From Flavobacterium piscis (GTDB lineage Bacteria; Bacteroidota; Bacteroidia; Flavobacteriales; Flavobacteriaceae): a stretch of 64,000 bases of DNA. The stretch lies in the NCBI RefSeq assembly GCF_001686925.1, contig NZ_LVEN01000006.1:62001-126000 (forward strand). Reading direction: 5' to 3'. The position numbers and the translations under genes are program-made. Positions within the stretch are counted from its first letter, which is position 1. Every line of letters begins with the position of its first letter. The notes under the pieces are model-generated. The model ran no database searches and had not been told where the DNA came from. It worked only from the letters and a program-made list of their open reading frames with translations. This document shows, piece by piece, positions 55,360-64,000 of the stretch.

Positions 55360-57090
55360 TTACACTTTTAGCGCAAACCAAAACGTACTTCCCAGTCCTA
55401 AATTGCTTTCTACGCCAACACTTCCGTTTTGCGCTTCAATAAATTCTTTGCTGATTGCTAATCCCAATCCTGTTCCGGATTTTTGACTTCCTGGAACCTG
55501 GAAATATTTATCAAAAACTTTGTCTTTATATCTTGCGTCAATTCCTTTTCCGGTGTCGATAACCTGAAATACGATCTGGTTGTTCTCTTTTTTTAATTGA
55601 ATGACAATCGTACTTTTTTCTGAAGAATAGCGAATGGCATTCGACAAATAATTAATCAAAACCCAGCCTGTTTTTTCGCTGTCGGCTTTTACGTCTTCGA
55701 GGTTTTCATCAGCATGAACAACCAATTTAATCTGTTTTTGTTCTGCTTGAACTTTTACGGCTTCCACAGCATAATTTACAATTTCGTGTGGATTACTTTT
55801 TTCGATATTCAGCTGAATATTTCCGGTTTCCAATTGCGATAAATTAAGTAGTTCTCCTGTGATTTTTAAGAGCCTTTGACTGTCGTCTTTTATGCTTTCA
55901 ACCAATTGTTTCTGATCATCGTTCATGTCGCCGGTTTTCGCATTTTCAAGCAATTGAAGACTTAGTTTTATAGATGCAATTGGCGTTTTTAATTCGTGTG
56001 AAACGGTGGCAATAAAATTAGTTTTGGCAAAATCCAATTCCTTAAAAAGGGTAATATTTCGCAGAATAATAACATCGCCAATATTGATTTCTTTTTCTTC
56101 TCCGGTTGGAATTATGGTAATATTTAGAATTTCTTTTTCGAAATAACTTTCCTTTCCGTGCGCGTAAATTTTAAGCGGTTGTTTTTTAGGAGAATCAATT
56201 TCTTCTTTTACAATCAAAGACCGAATTAAATCATTTGACAAGGCCAGAGTAGAAGCCGATTTTCCGATAACGTCTTCCAATTTCATTCCGATAATTTTCA
56301 ACGCTTCATCATTCATAAATAAAACAATACCTTCATTATCCAGACCAATAATAGGATCATTCATATTATTGATAAGCGTTTCAAGTCGCTTTTTCTCAAA
56401 GAACAATTTATATAAATTACTGTCGTTGTATTCCTGAAGTTTTTGCGCCATCGTATTGAACGATTTTGCCAAATCTCCATATTCGCTGTGGCTGGTAAAA
56501 TGTACACGCTCCGAATAATTTTTATTGGCAATTTCCCTGATACTTTGCGTTAGTTCCTTAATTGGGTTGGCAATGTTATTCGGTAAATTAACCAATAGAT
56601 TAAAAGCAATCAAAAAGCATAAACTTCCCACAATGGCAATCCATAAATTAGCATTTTCGGCGGTATGTTTCGCAATATCGCTTTTCTGTTTTATGGCATC
56701 CAGATTGAGTTTCATAATGGAAAAAATGTCTTGCCTGATTTGCGCTTTTATGGTTTCATCGGAACTGTTTTTTTCTAAAAGCGAAAAATCATTTTCAAGT
56801 TTAGCCGTTGCTTCTTTTTCTCCGGGTTCGGTAACATTTTGCGTTTGTTTTTCAAGATATTCCTTGAAAACATGAATCTTATTGTCGGGACTTTCTTTAA
56901 TTTCATCCAAAGATAAAATCATATTTCGCGAATATTCCAGTGTGTTATAATTCGCTTTCAGAATATTCTCCGTGTCTGCCTTTATCAAAAAAACAGAATA
57001 GCCACTCACTAACGAAAGTATAATGATCATTAAAAATAACAATCCAACACCCAGATTCAATTTGGTTTTAATTCTCATTTTATAAAACAT
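55360..57090 (-). CDS. HAMP-PAS sensor histidine kinase of the kdp locus
   Basis: A 576-residue membrane kinase; the start could also be the ATG at 57078 (MRIKTKLNLG). Helix 1 is about residues 13-36, a periplasmic region of 110 residues follows, helix 2 is about 150-170. HAMP covers 171-225, a PAS domain about 232-350 and HisKA has the phospho-acceptor His365 in TVSHELKTPI. The HATPase has NYLSNAIRYS and DTGKGID. It lies downstream of a KdpD that lacks its own kinase half, so it is the likely catalytic partner in potassium or turgor sensing. The response regulator is not in the window. Confidence 0.9.
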   Translation of the reverse strand: MFYKMRIKTKLNLGVGLLFLMIIILSLVSGYSVFLIKADTENILKANYNTLEYSRNMILSLDEIKESPDNKIHVFKEYLEKQTQNVTEPGEKEATAKLENDFSLLEKNSSDETIKAQIRQDIFSIMKLNLDAIKQKSDIAKHTAENANLWIAIVGSLCFLIAFNLLVNLPNNIANPIKELTQSIREIANKNYSERVHFTSHSEYGDLAKSFNTMAQKLQEYNDSNLYKLFFEKKRLETLINNMNDPIIGLDNEGIVLFMNDEALKIIGMKLEDVIGKSASTLALSNDLIRSLIVKEEIDSPKKQPLKIYAHGKESYFEKEILNITIIPTGEEKEINIGDVIILRNITLFKELDFAKTNFIATVSHELKTPIASIKLSLQLLENAKTGDMNDDQKQLVESIKDDSQRLLKITGELLNLSQLETGNIQLNIEKSNPHEIVNYAVEAVKVQAEQKQIKLVVHADENLEDVKADSEKTGWVLINYLSNAIRYSSEKSTIVIQLKKENNQIVFQVIDTGKGIDARYKDKVFDKYFQVPGSQKSGTGLGLAISKEFIEAQNGSVGVESNLGLGSTFWFALKV

Positions 57091-57273
57091 TTAATTTTTT
57101 TTTTCACCATATAAGTCATATAAGATAATTTAAGATTGCGCAATTGGGGCAAAGTATAGAAAATATAAGAAAGCTTTGTGTACTTGCGCTCGCGAGCAAA
57201 AACTTTAATGAACTTTGCGGTTAAAATTCAACGCCCCTAATTAAAATGAACTTATATGGTTTAAATAATTTTA

Positions 57274-58401
57274 CTACGATAAAATAACAAGGTCGACATT
57301 CGATAAAGACAGGCGATTTAATAAGCGTCTGAAAATCGTTGTAGACAAAATTACTTTAAATAAATTCAAATGCGGTTTTCCAATGCAGACAGTTGTAATT
57401 TGTTTTTCTTCTACCGCTATTAAAATAGCATCAGCAATATTTTTGTGTTCTAATTTTATAACTTCGGCGCCTAATTGTACGGCCAGTTTAAAGTTATTGA
57501 TTAAATGTCTTTGTTTGTCTAACGCAATTTTGGTACTGCTTTCTTTAGGTGTTTCAACATACAAAACATACCAGGCTCCGTTATAGTAACTGGCTAATCG
57601 TGCGGTTTTCCGAATCACAATTTTAGCGGTTTTATCATTACTGCTAATACACGCCAAAAGTTTCTCGTGTTTTAAAGCCTGCAGTTGAGGTACTTCATTT
57701 TCGACTTTCCGAACCACCTGACTTGCCACTTCCTTTAAAGCCAATTCACGCAATTGCAGAATTTGTTCGGATTTAAAAAAGTTCGTCAAAGCGGTCTGAA
57801 TTTTATCAGCCGTATAAATTTTACCTTCTTTCAAACGTGCAATTAAATCTTCAGATGTCAAATCGATATTTACCACTTCATCCGCCAGACGCAAAACATT
57901 ATCGGGAATTCGTTCCTGAACATCAATTCCTGTAATCCGTTTTACATCTTCATTCAGACTCTCAATATGCTGAATATTAACTGCCGAAATTACATTGATT
58001 CCCGCATCTAAAATTTCTAAAACATCTTGCCAACGTTTTTCATTTTTGCTTCCTTCAACATTTGTGTGCGCTAATTCATCAACAATTACAACTTCAGGTC
58101 TGAGGTTAATAATTGCCTGTACATCGAGTTCTTCCAGCTGTTTCCCTTTATAGAAAATGGTTCGCCGTGGAATCACAGGCAAACCAGCTAAAAGTTCATG
58201 CGTTTCCTTCCGCATATGTGTTTCGATGTAACCAATTTTTACATCAATTCCATTCTTCAACAACGAATGCGCTTCCTGAAGCATACGAAAAGTCTTGCCC
58301 ACACCGGCACTCATCCCAATGTAGATTTTAAACTTTCCTTTCCGTGATTTCTGAATTAAATCGAGAAAGTGCTGTGCGTTATTTTCTTTTTCCTGTTCCA
58401 T
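57274..58401 (-). CDS. kdpD: KdpD N-terminal sensor protein without kinase domain
   Basis: A 375-residue protein from the ATG at 58401 (MEQEKENNAQHF). Residues 15-220 are the KdpD domain with a Walker-A-like YIGMSAGVGKTF and VVIVDELAHTN. Residues about 240-375 are a universal-stress-protein-like domain that in KdpD binds small ligands such as c-di-AMP in some bacteria. The membrane helices, HisKA and HATPase of E. coli KdpD (894 residues) are absent, and a separate histidine kinase is encoded next, 183 bp downstream. It probably modulates that kinase. It ends cleanly after NVDLVILS. Confidence 0.93.
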   Translation of the reverse strand: MEQEKENNAQHFLDLIQKSRKGKFKIYIGMSAGVGKTFRMLQEAHSLLKNGIDVKIGYIETHMRKETHELLAGLPVIPRRTIFYKGKQLEELDVQAIINLRPEVVIVDELAHTNVEGSKNEKRWQDVLEILDAGINVISAVNIQHIESLNEDVKRITGIDVQERIPDNVLRLADEVVNIDLTSEDLIARLKEGKIYTADKIQTALTNFFKSEQILQLRELALKEVASQVVRKVENEVPQLQALKHEKLLACISSNDKTAKIVIRKTARLASYYNGAWYVLYVETPKESSTKIALDKQRHLINNFKLAVQLGAEVIKLEHKNIADAILIAVEEKQITTVCIGKPHLNLFKVILSTTIFRRLLNRLSLSNVDLVILS

Positions 58402-58448
58402 ATGGTTTTGCCACGAAGGCACTAAGTCACTAAGTTTTTATTTTTTTA

Positions 58449-58597
58449 GCCACAGATTTCACAGATTAGAATGATTATTGAATGGCTTTGTATAGATTGA
58501 TTAGCCACGAATTCACGAATTATAATTTACATTATCTAGGAAAAAAAATTCGTGAATTCGTGGCGGAAAAAAATCTATTTAATCTGTGAAATGTGGC
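58449..58597. repeat. Nested inverted repeats between kdpD and the porin gene
   Basis: Outer arms GCCACAGATTTCACAGATTA (58449-58468) and TAATCTGTGAAATGTGGC (58580-58597); inner arms GCCACGAATTCACGAATT (58504-58521) and its perfect complement (58547-58564). The RNA could form one long stem-loop, and similar words are common in Flavobacterium intergenic DNA. Confidence 0.9.
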
Positions 58598-58606
58598 AAA
58601 ATAATT

Positions 58607-59683
58607 TTAAAAAGAAATCGCCAGCGAAGTCGTTACAAACGTATTCGTATCCGTTGGAAGATTGTCTTTTATAAATATTTCATCTTTACTCGAAAGATTT
58701 CTGGCTTCAATTCTAAACATAACATTATCAGTAACTAAGTAATCAAAGTTAGCCGAAAATCCGTAAGTTTTAAAACCATTTGGAGTTTCTGTTGCGATGA
58801 TTACACCTTTTTCATCACTATAATATTCGCCACGTGCAGCCAACTGAATTTTATCTGTTGGTTTATATTGCAGAATCAAAACGGGCGAAAACCAAGTATC
58901 GTATTTGTTGCTATTTTTAGCAGATTGTTGCGAACCAACATCAAAACCAGCTGTAATATTTGTTTTTTCGGTTACTTTAAATTGTCCGTAAAAGTTGTTG
59001 AAATAACGCCACTTTTTATCGATATCCGGCTGTTCATTTCCAACATACGTACTCCAGTTCAAAACCACCTTATCCGTTGGTTTATACGTAATTTGCGTTC
59101 CAAAAGCAGGCGTATGATTTCCGTCTACTTTCTTAATACGCTGCCAGCCGTTTAAATACATTCCGGCCAAATACCATTTCCCAGATTCCGATGTATAACC
59201 AATTTTCACTCCCGCTTCATAGTAAGGAGAATTCTCAGCCAAAATACTTCTGGTCAAAGTTGGACAATCTTTTCCGATCGCACTTTCAAAACCAATATGT
59301 GCCGGCATAATTCCCGCATCAATCCACAAATTATGGTTTTGTGAAATCTTCACACCAACATTGGCTTCATAAACATTTTTCAATAAATCCTGCTCAGCCG
59401 ACATATTATATTGCGCATAAGTTCCAGCCATTAAAGCAAAATTCCCGCGAATATTATCTTTTGTATAATTCACTTTTGCCATACCCAAATTCAGGTTCAC
59501 TTCGTTACTTCGGTTATAATTATAAAAAAATCCCGGGCGTGTATGATCGTCCGGTTTCCCGAAATCATAACTGTAATAAACGTCTACATATCCTGAAAAC
59601 GTTAACGGATTTTTAGATTCTTCTTGTGCATGTAAATTGCTAAAACCGAAAGCGATTATAGCAGTAAGTATTATTTTTTTCAT
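58607..59683 (-). CDS. Outer-membrane porin of the kdp locus (BBP2-like)
   Basis: A 358-residue beta-barrel protein. The signal peptide is MKKIILTAIIAFGFSNLHAQ, cleaved after HAQ. The mature part begins with LTFSGYVDVYYSYDFGKP and has many alternating aromatic strands, ending in the Phe-terminated strand TSLAISF typical of outer-membrane proteins. The family looks like the putative beta-barrel porin-2 (OmpL-like) group. It sits between kdpC and kdpD, all on the same strand, which suggests that it admits potassium to the periplasm for the high-affinity pump when the ion is scarce. Confidence 0.85.
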   Translation of the reverse strand: MKKIILTAIIAFGFSNLHAQEESKNPLTFSGYVDVYYSYDFGKPDDHTRPGFFYNYNRSNEVNLNLGMAKVNYTKDNIRGNFALMAGTYAQYNMSAEQDLLKNVYEANVGVKISQNHNLWIDAGIMPAHIGFESAIGKDCPTLTRSILAENSPYYEAGVKIGYTSESGKWYLAGMYLNGWQRIKKVDGNHTPAFGTQITYKPTDKVVLNWSTYVGNEQPDIDKKWRYFNNFYGQFKVTEKTNITAGFDVGSQQSAKNSNKYDTWFSPVLILQYKPTDKIQLAARGEYYSDEKGVIIATETPNGFKTYGFSANFDYLVTDNVMFRIEARNLSSKDEIFIKDNLPTDTNTFVTTSLAISF

Positions 59684-59691
59684 TTTTGTTT

Positions 59692-60079
59692 GTCATTGCG
59701 AGGAACGAAGCAATCTCATCCTCATTAATTTATTTAATAGATTTTTGGGGTAAAAAAGGCGTATTAATTTTTATTAGTAGGTTTTTAAGGAGCTATTTCC
59801 TGCTGTTCCTTCCAATCTTTTGTGCCTCCCGATAGCTATCGGGACCGGCACAAAAGGATTTTCCCTCCCATCAGGGCTAGGGCACTCAGGGTAAAAGGAC
59901 GTTTTTCGCTCTAATTCCCATCTAGTTGTCATTCCGACGGAGGAGGAATCCCCGCAAGAAACTCCTCAAAAAAACTCGCCAATCTTTGTCGAGCTACTCG
60001 TGGAGATTCCTCCTCCGTCGGAATGACAAAACGGACGAAAATCTTTGTCATACCTGCAAGGTTTTGAAAACCTTGCAGG
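59692..60079. repeat. Mosaic of dispersed repeats between porin and kdpC
   Basis: This 442-bp gap (59684-60125) has no gene. It holds GTCATTGCGAGGAACGAAGC (59692), a repeat related to that at 42017 (59790-59886, with palindrome CCCGATAGCTATCGGG at 59828-59843), a perfect 25-bp inverted repeat (59926-59950 with 60005-60029, core TTCCGACGGAGGAGGAA) and a perfect 27-nt palindrome (60053-60079, arms CCTGCAAGGTTTT). Confidence 0.9.
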
Positions 60080-60125
60080 AGAAAAACCTTAGAACCTTAG
60101 CGACTCAGAACCTCAGAACCTTGTT

Positions 60126-60677
60126 TTAGCGAAGCGCATCAAGCGCCATATTCAATTCCAAAACATTAACCGTTTCAGGACCAACAACAGCCGTATTAAT
60201 TTTAGATTCAACTAAAGCTTTTACTTTATCTTCCGCTAATTTTCGTTCTTTGGCAACACGTTTTACCTGAATCAAAGCACCTTGCGGAGAAATATTTGGA
60301 TCCAATCCGCTTCCGGATGCCGTAACCATATCAGATGGAATCTCCCCTTTTTTCAAATAAGGATGAACAAGTAAAAGTGTATCAATTCTTTTCTGAACCA
60401 AAGCCAAATAATCAGCATTGCTTGGGCCTTTGTTACTTCCGGCACTTCCGGCAGCATTATAATCTACAGCCGAAGGTCTTCCCCAGAAATAATTTGATTT
60501 ATCGAATTTCTGACCAATTTTTTGATAGCCAACCACTTTTCCGTTAACAGAAATGGTTTCTCCTTTTCCGTGATTCGGAGCCATTTGTGCAATTCCATAA
60601 ATTGCAAGAGGATAAATAACTGCAAACAAGATTAAAGTAAGCAGTGTCAATTTTAATAGTGAGAATATATTTTTCAT
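60126..60677 (-). CDS. kdpC: Potassium-transporting ATPase subunit KdpC
   Basis: A 183-residue subunit with a single N-terminal membrane helix (about 8-30, LTLLTLILFAVIYPLAIYG). The periplasmic part has the family motifs VVGYQKIGQKFDKSNYFWGRPSA, NAAGSAGSNKGPSNA and SGSGLDPNISPQGALIQVKRVA. KdpC helps bind potassium and assembles KdpA with KdpB in the inner membrane. It lies 94 bp downstream of kdpB; the spacer holds an inverted repeat. Confidence 0.96.
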   Translation of the reverse strand: MKNIFSLLKLTLLTLILFAVIYPLAIYGIAQMAPNHGKGETISVNGKVVGYQKIGQKFDKSNYFWGRPSAVDYNAAGSAGSNKGPSNADYLALVQKRIDTLLLVHPYLKKGEIPSDMVTASGSGLDPNISPQGALIQVKRVAKERKLAEDKVKALVESKINTAVVGPETVNVLELNMALDALR

Positions 60678-60703
60678 TTTTTTCTTTTTAGAGTTCTAAG
60701 GGA

Positions 60704-60760
60704 CTAAGGTTCTGAGGGACTAAGAAAAAAACTTAGCACCTTAGCGCCTCAGAACCTTAG
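60704..60760. repeat. Inverted repeat between kdpB and kdpC
   Basis: CTAAGGTTCTGAGG (60704-60717) and its perfect complement CCTCAGAACCTTAG (60747-60760), with weaker pairing beyond. Single-sided copies of the same words occur at 60085-60122 (CCTTAGAACCTTAGCGACTC). Confidence 0.88.
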
Positions 60761-60771
60761 CAACTTTTTTT

Positions 60772-62805
60772 TTACATAAATAAGGCAACAAGTAAATCAA
60801 TCAGTTTAATTCCGATAAATGGAACAATCAATCCGCCTAAACCGTAGATCAAAAGATTTCTTTTTAGGATTGCACTTGCTCCGATTGGTTTGTAATCAAC
60901 ACCTCTCAAGGCAAGGGGAATCAAAATTGGAATGATAATCGCGTTAAAAATTACCGCTGATAAAATGGCACTTTCAGGGCTATGTAAATGCATAATATTC
61001 AAACCTTGAAGCGCAGGAATCGCAGTAATAAAAAGAGCAGGAACAATAGCAAAATATTTCGCAACGTCATTTGCAATAGAAAAAGTAGTTAAAGTTCCAC
61101 GAGTCATTAAAAGCTGTTTTCCAATTTCAATAATCTCAATAAGTTTCGTCGGGTCATTATCAAGATCGACCATGTTTCCGGCTTCTTTAGCAGCCTGAGT
61201 TCCACTGTTCATGGCGACACCCACATTCGCTTGCGCAAGGGCAGGAGCGTCATTCGTTCCGTCTCCCATCATGGCAACCAATTTACCCAGATTTTGCTCG
61301 TTTTTGATGTAGTTCATTTTATCCTCAGGTTTTGCTTCGGCAATGAAATCATCAACTCCCGCAGCTTCGGCAATAAACTTAGCTGTTAACGGATTATCAC
61401 CAGTAACCATTACCGTTTTTACACCCATTTTTCTCAATCGGTCAAAACGTTCTTTCATTCCGGTTTTAATGATATCCTGTAATTCGATAACACCTTGAAC
61501 CTGATCGTTTTTAATAACCACTAATGGCGTTCCTCCGTTTGAAGAAATGTCGATTACTTTTTGTGCAGTATCTTCTGGAAAACTATTTCCTGCCTGAGCG
61601 GCAATATTTTTTGCAGCATCCTGAGCACCTTTTCTAATATTAGTTCCGTCTTTTAAAACAACTCCGGAAGTTCTGGTTTCTGCGGTAAATTTTATTAAAG
61701 TAGCACCTTCAATTGATAATTTATTGGCAGTTTCGGCTCCTGCCAATTCCACGATACTTTTCCCTTCCGGAGTGTCATCTGCTAATGAACTTAACACAGC
61801 AGATTTTATAAAATCTTCTTCTGAAACGCCTTTTGTAGGATAGAAACTGGTCGCTTTTCTGTTTCCAATAGTGATGGTTCCGGTTTTATCCAAAAGTAAT
61901 ACGTCAATATCTCCGGCAGTTTCCACCGCTTTTCCAGATTTTGTAATTACGTTAGCGCGCAAAGCTCTGTCCATTCCGGCAATACCAATCGCAGAAAGCA
62001 AACCTCCAATTGTCGTTGGAATTAAGCATACAAACAAAGCAATAAAAGCCGCAATCGTGATGGGTGCATTTGCATAGTCGGCAAACGGTTTTAGCGTAAC
62101 GCACACAATCACGAAGATTAAGGTAAATGCGGCTAATAAAATGGTTAAGGCAATTTCGTTTGGCGTTTTCTGACGACTTGCACCTTCAACCAAAGCAATC
62201 ATTTTATCTAAAAAGCTTTCGCCAGGTTCAGAAGTTACAATTACTTTAATTTTATCAGATAACACTTTTGTCCCTCCGGTTACAGATGATTTATCACCAC
62301 CAGCTTCCCGAATAACAGGAGCACTTTCTCCGGTAATCGCACTTTCGTCGATAGTTGCCAATCCTTCAATAATTTCACCATCGGTTGCAATTAAATCGCC
62401 AGATTCACAAACGAAAATATCTCCTTTTTTCAATTCTGATGAACTGATATTTCTGATTTCTCCGTTTGGTAAAATCTGTCTTGCAGGCGTTTCTTCACGT
62501 GTTTTTCGTAAACTGTCGGCTTGTGCTTTCCCTCTGGCTTCGGCAATAGCTTCGGCGAAATTGGCAAACAAAAGTGTTGCTAGTAAAATTAAGAACACAA
62601 TTACATTATAAGTAAAACTGCCCTGATCTGTTGCTCCCATCAAAATGGAAACACAAACAGCAAACATAATGGCAGTTCCAATTTCTACGGTAAACATTAC
62701 CGGATTTTTGATCATCAATTTTGGATTAAGCTTCACAAAAGACTGCGCTAAGGCTTCTTTTACCTGTTTGCTTTCAAACAATGATGCGGATTTATTAGTT
62801 GTCAT
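60772..62805 (-). CDS. kdpB: Potassium-transporting ATPase subunit KdpB
   Basis: A 677-residue P-type ATPase of the expected KdpB length. The phosphorylation motif DKTGTITIG, the dephosphorylation loop TGES ([12 protein letters not shown]), and the hinge [16 protein letters not shown] are intact. The motif [20 protein letters not shown] is the usual P/N-domain segment. It hydrolyses ATP to drive potassium uptake through KdpA in the inner membrane. It is followed by kdpC and preceded by kdpA with 188 bp between, filled by another inverted repeat. Confidence 0.98.
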   Translation of the reverse strand: MTTNKSASLFESKQVKEALAQSFVKLNPKLMIKNPVMFTVEIGTAIMFAVCVSILMGATDQGSFTYNVIVFLILLATLLFANFAEAIAEARGKAQADSLRKTREETPARQILPNGEIRNISSSELKKGDIFVCESGDLIATDGEIIEGLATIDESAITGESAPVIREAGGDKSSVTGGTKVLSDKIKVIVTSEPGESFLDKMIALVEGASRQKTPNEIALTILLAAFTLIFVIVCVTLKPFADYANAPITIAAFIALFVCLIPTTIGGLLSAIGIAGMDRALRANVITKSGKAVETAGDIDVLLLDKTGTITIGNRKATSFYPTKGVSEEDFIKSAVLSSLADDTPEGKSIVELAGAETANKLSIEGATLIKFTAETRTSGVVLKDGTNIRKGAQDAAKNIAAQAGNSFPEDTAQKVIDISSNGGTPLVVIKNDQVQGVIELQDIIKTGMKERFDRLRKMGVKTVMVTGDNPLTAKFIAEAAGVDDFIAEAKPEDKMNYIKNEQNLGKLVAMMGDGTNDAPALAQANVGVAMNSGTQAAKEAGNMVDLDNDPTKLIEIIEIGKQLLMTRGTLTTFSIANDVAKYFAIVPALFITAIPALQGLNIMHLHSPESAILSAVIFNAIIIPILIPLALRGVDYKPIGASAILKRNLLIYGLGGLIVPFIGIKLIDLLVALFM

Positions 62806-62839
62806 TTTTTTGAATGTTATTTATTAAGCTAATATTTAT

Positions 62840-62980
62840 TTTAAACACATAGAGACATAGATTTTTACTTTGAGAGTTAGGCGTTTCACTTGCATGTAAA
62901 CACATAGCTATGTGTGAAAAACTAGTTTTTTTAAAATTCTTTCTGTCTGTTTTGTTTTGCTATGTTTCTATGTGTTTAAA
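62840..62980. repeat. Inverted repeat between kdpA and kdpB
   Basis: Arms TTTAAACACATAGAGACATAG-type at 62840-62860 and CTATGTTTCTATGTGTTTAA at 62960-62980, 20 of 21 matching, flank a central palindrome CACATAGCTATGTG (62901-62914). Confidence 0.88.
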
Positions 62981-62993
62981 ATATTCAGCATTT

Positions 62994-64000
62994 TTATTTT
63001 AGTGTAAAATATTCTGCCAATGGACCTAAAGCCAAAGCTGGAAAGAATGATAAGGCAGCAATAATTGCGATTACAGCGAAAACCATTATTCCGAAAATAG
63101 AAGTGTCAGTTTTTAAAGTTCCTGCACTTTCCGGAATGTATTTTTTGTTTGCCAATAATCCGGCAATTGCTAATGGCCCAATAATCGGAATGAAACGGCT
63201 TAACAGCAACACAATTCCTGTAGTGATATTCCAAAAAGGATTATTATCTCCTAAACCTTCAAAACCAGAACCGTTGTTTGCGGCACTCGAAGTATATTCG
63301 TATAACATTTCTGAGAATCCATGATTGCCAGGATTGTTTAGCCAGCCTGTCGCGTTTCCGCTAAACCAATAACCCATTGCAGTATCATGAGCTGCAAAAT
63401 AAGAAGCTATTGCTGTTCCGGCTAAAATCAATAAAGGATGAAGAATCGCAATAAAAGCAGCAATTTTAACTTCGCGGGCTTCGATTTTCTTTCCTAAAAA
63501 TTCGGGGGTTCGCCCCACCATTAATCCGGAAATAAATACAGCCAGAATAATGAAAATATAGAAGTTCAGAATTCCAACACCACAACCTCCGTAAAAGGCA
63601 TTTACCATCATAGCAAGTAATTGCATAGCTCCGGAAATCGGCATAGAACTATCGTGCATACTGTTTACAGAGCCTGTAGAAATTACGGTTGTAGCAATAC
63701 TCCAGAATCCTGAAATCGCAGGGCCAAACCGAACTTCTTTTCCTTCCATCGCTCCGGTTGCCTGAGCAATTCCCATTTTTTCTATCGCTGGATTTCCATT
63801 TAGTTCACTGATAACTGTTGGAATGACAAGGAGTAAAAAACCAATTGTCATTACTCCGAAGATTACGTAGGATAGTTTTCTTTTCTTTAGATAAAAACCT
63901 AAAGCAAAAATCATGGCAAACGGAATTATCAATTGTGCCCAAAGCTCAACCGCATTAGTAAAATAAGTAGGGTTTTCTAATGGATGTGCTGAGTTAGCTC
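62994..64000 (-). CDS. kdpA: Potassium-transporting ATPase subunit KdpA, N-terminal part outside window
   Basis: The C-terminal 335 residues or so of KdpA (full length about 560). The frame runs open to the window end, and the residues read there (HPLENPTYFTNAVELWAQL) are family-typical and contain no start. Visible motifs include GPAISGFWSIATTVISTGSV (a selectivity-filter segment), NAFYGGCGVGILNFYIFI and FLGKKIEAREVK. It is the potassium-selective channel-like subunit of the Kdp pump in the inner membrane. The kdpF gene and the regulator that would be upstream are beyond the window. Confidence 0.96.
   Translation of the reverse strand, partial: ANSAHPLENPTYFTNAVELWAQLIIPFAMIFALGFYLKKRKLSYVIFGVMTIGFLLLVIPTVISELNGNPAIEKMGIAQATGAMEGKEVRFGPAISGFWSIATTVISTGSVNSMHDSSMPISGAMQLLAMMVNAFYGGCGVGILNFYIFIILAVFISGLMVGRTPEFLGKKIEAREVKIAAFIAILHPLLILAGTAIASYFAAHDTAMGYWFSGNATGWLNNPGNHGFSEMLYEYTSSAANNGSGFEGLGDNNPFWNITTGIVLLLSRFIPIIGPLAIAGLLANKKYIPESAGTLKTDTSIFGIMVFAVIAIIAALSFFPALALGPLAEYFTLK

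Noticed and set aside
57274..58401. kdpD as a truncated pseudogene
   Set aside because: The protein ends cleanly after a complete USP domain and a separate kinase follows; no trace of HisKA remains in other frames at the junction, so a split system is more likely.
59926..60129. A 67-residue open frame rich in arginine
   Set aside because: It lies wholly within dispersed inverted repeats and has no family-like features.

Overview
The window is a stretch of chromosome from a member of the Bacteroidota, almost certainly Flavobacterium or a close relative. Evidence: AT-rich DNA, many start regions preceded by the Bacteroidota promoter element TAnnTTTG, nearly no Shine-Dalgarno sequences except a very strong one on rpsU, and family markers such as exosortase N with its VIT-domain target, DUF2851, DUF3467 and Bacteroidota-type porins. 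No rRNA, CRISPR array, prophage or transposase gene was seen.

Layout. 1-9.5 kb: a partial outer-membrane porin, a CBS-domain PLP enzyme of the cysteine synthase/cystathionine beta-synthase type, a DnaQ-like exonuclease, a frameshifted DUF2851 gene, a small PspC protein, an amino-acid permease, a helix-hairpin-helix protein and an acyl-CoA dehydrogenase. 9.7-25.1 kb: the translation/transcription core, rpsU - xerC - hpf - tRNA-Thr(TGT) - tRNA-Tyr - tRNA-Thr(GGT) - tuf - tRNA-Trp - secE - nusG - rplK - rplA - rplJ - rplL - rpoB - rpoC - DUF3467, with hairpins in the long spacers before rpoB and rpoC. 25.4-32.5 kb: a cysteine-rich membrane protein, prfC, an archaeal-type GH13 alpha-amylase lipoprotein, a SurA-like isomerase and a MoxR ATPase. 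32.5-36.4 kb: the XrtN exosortase and its one visible substrate, a VIT-domain membrane protein ending in a PEP-type sorting tail. 36.8-42 kb: two unrelated-subfamily aconitases in tandem. 42.4-46.9 kb: a LysM-NlpC/P60 peptidoglycan hydrolase, a small DUF5958-like protein, a second permease, DUF1810.

47.0-55.1 kb is the most striking part: a one-directional run of five DNA-repair genes (Y-family polymerase, DnaE-type polymerase, exonuclease/GIY-YIG fusion, exonuclease III, AlkB) divergent from a LexA-like HTH-S24 regulator. That regulator keeps an Ala-Gly cleavage site and the Ser/Lys dyad, and the intergenic region carries a TGTAC-N10-GTACA palindrome lying exactly over the polymerase promoter. 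This looks like a self-contained damage-inducible mutagenesis and repair module.

55.4-64 kb is the potassium uptake locus read right to left: kdpA (cut by the window end), kdpB, kdpC, a porin, a KdpD made only of the N-terminal sensor and USP domains, and a separate HAMP-PAS histidine kinase. The intergenic gaps of this half of the window are packed with dispersed inverted repeats of several families.
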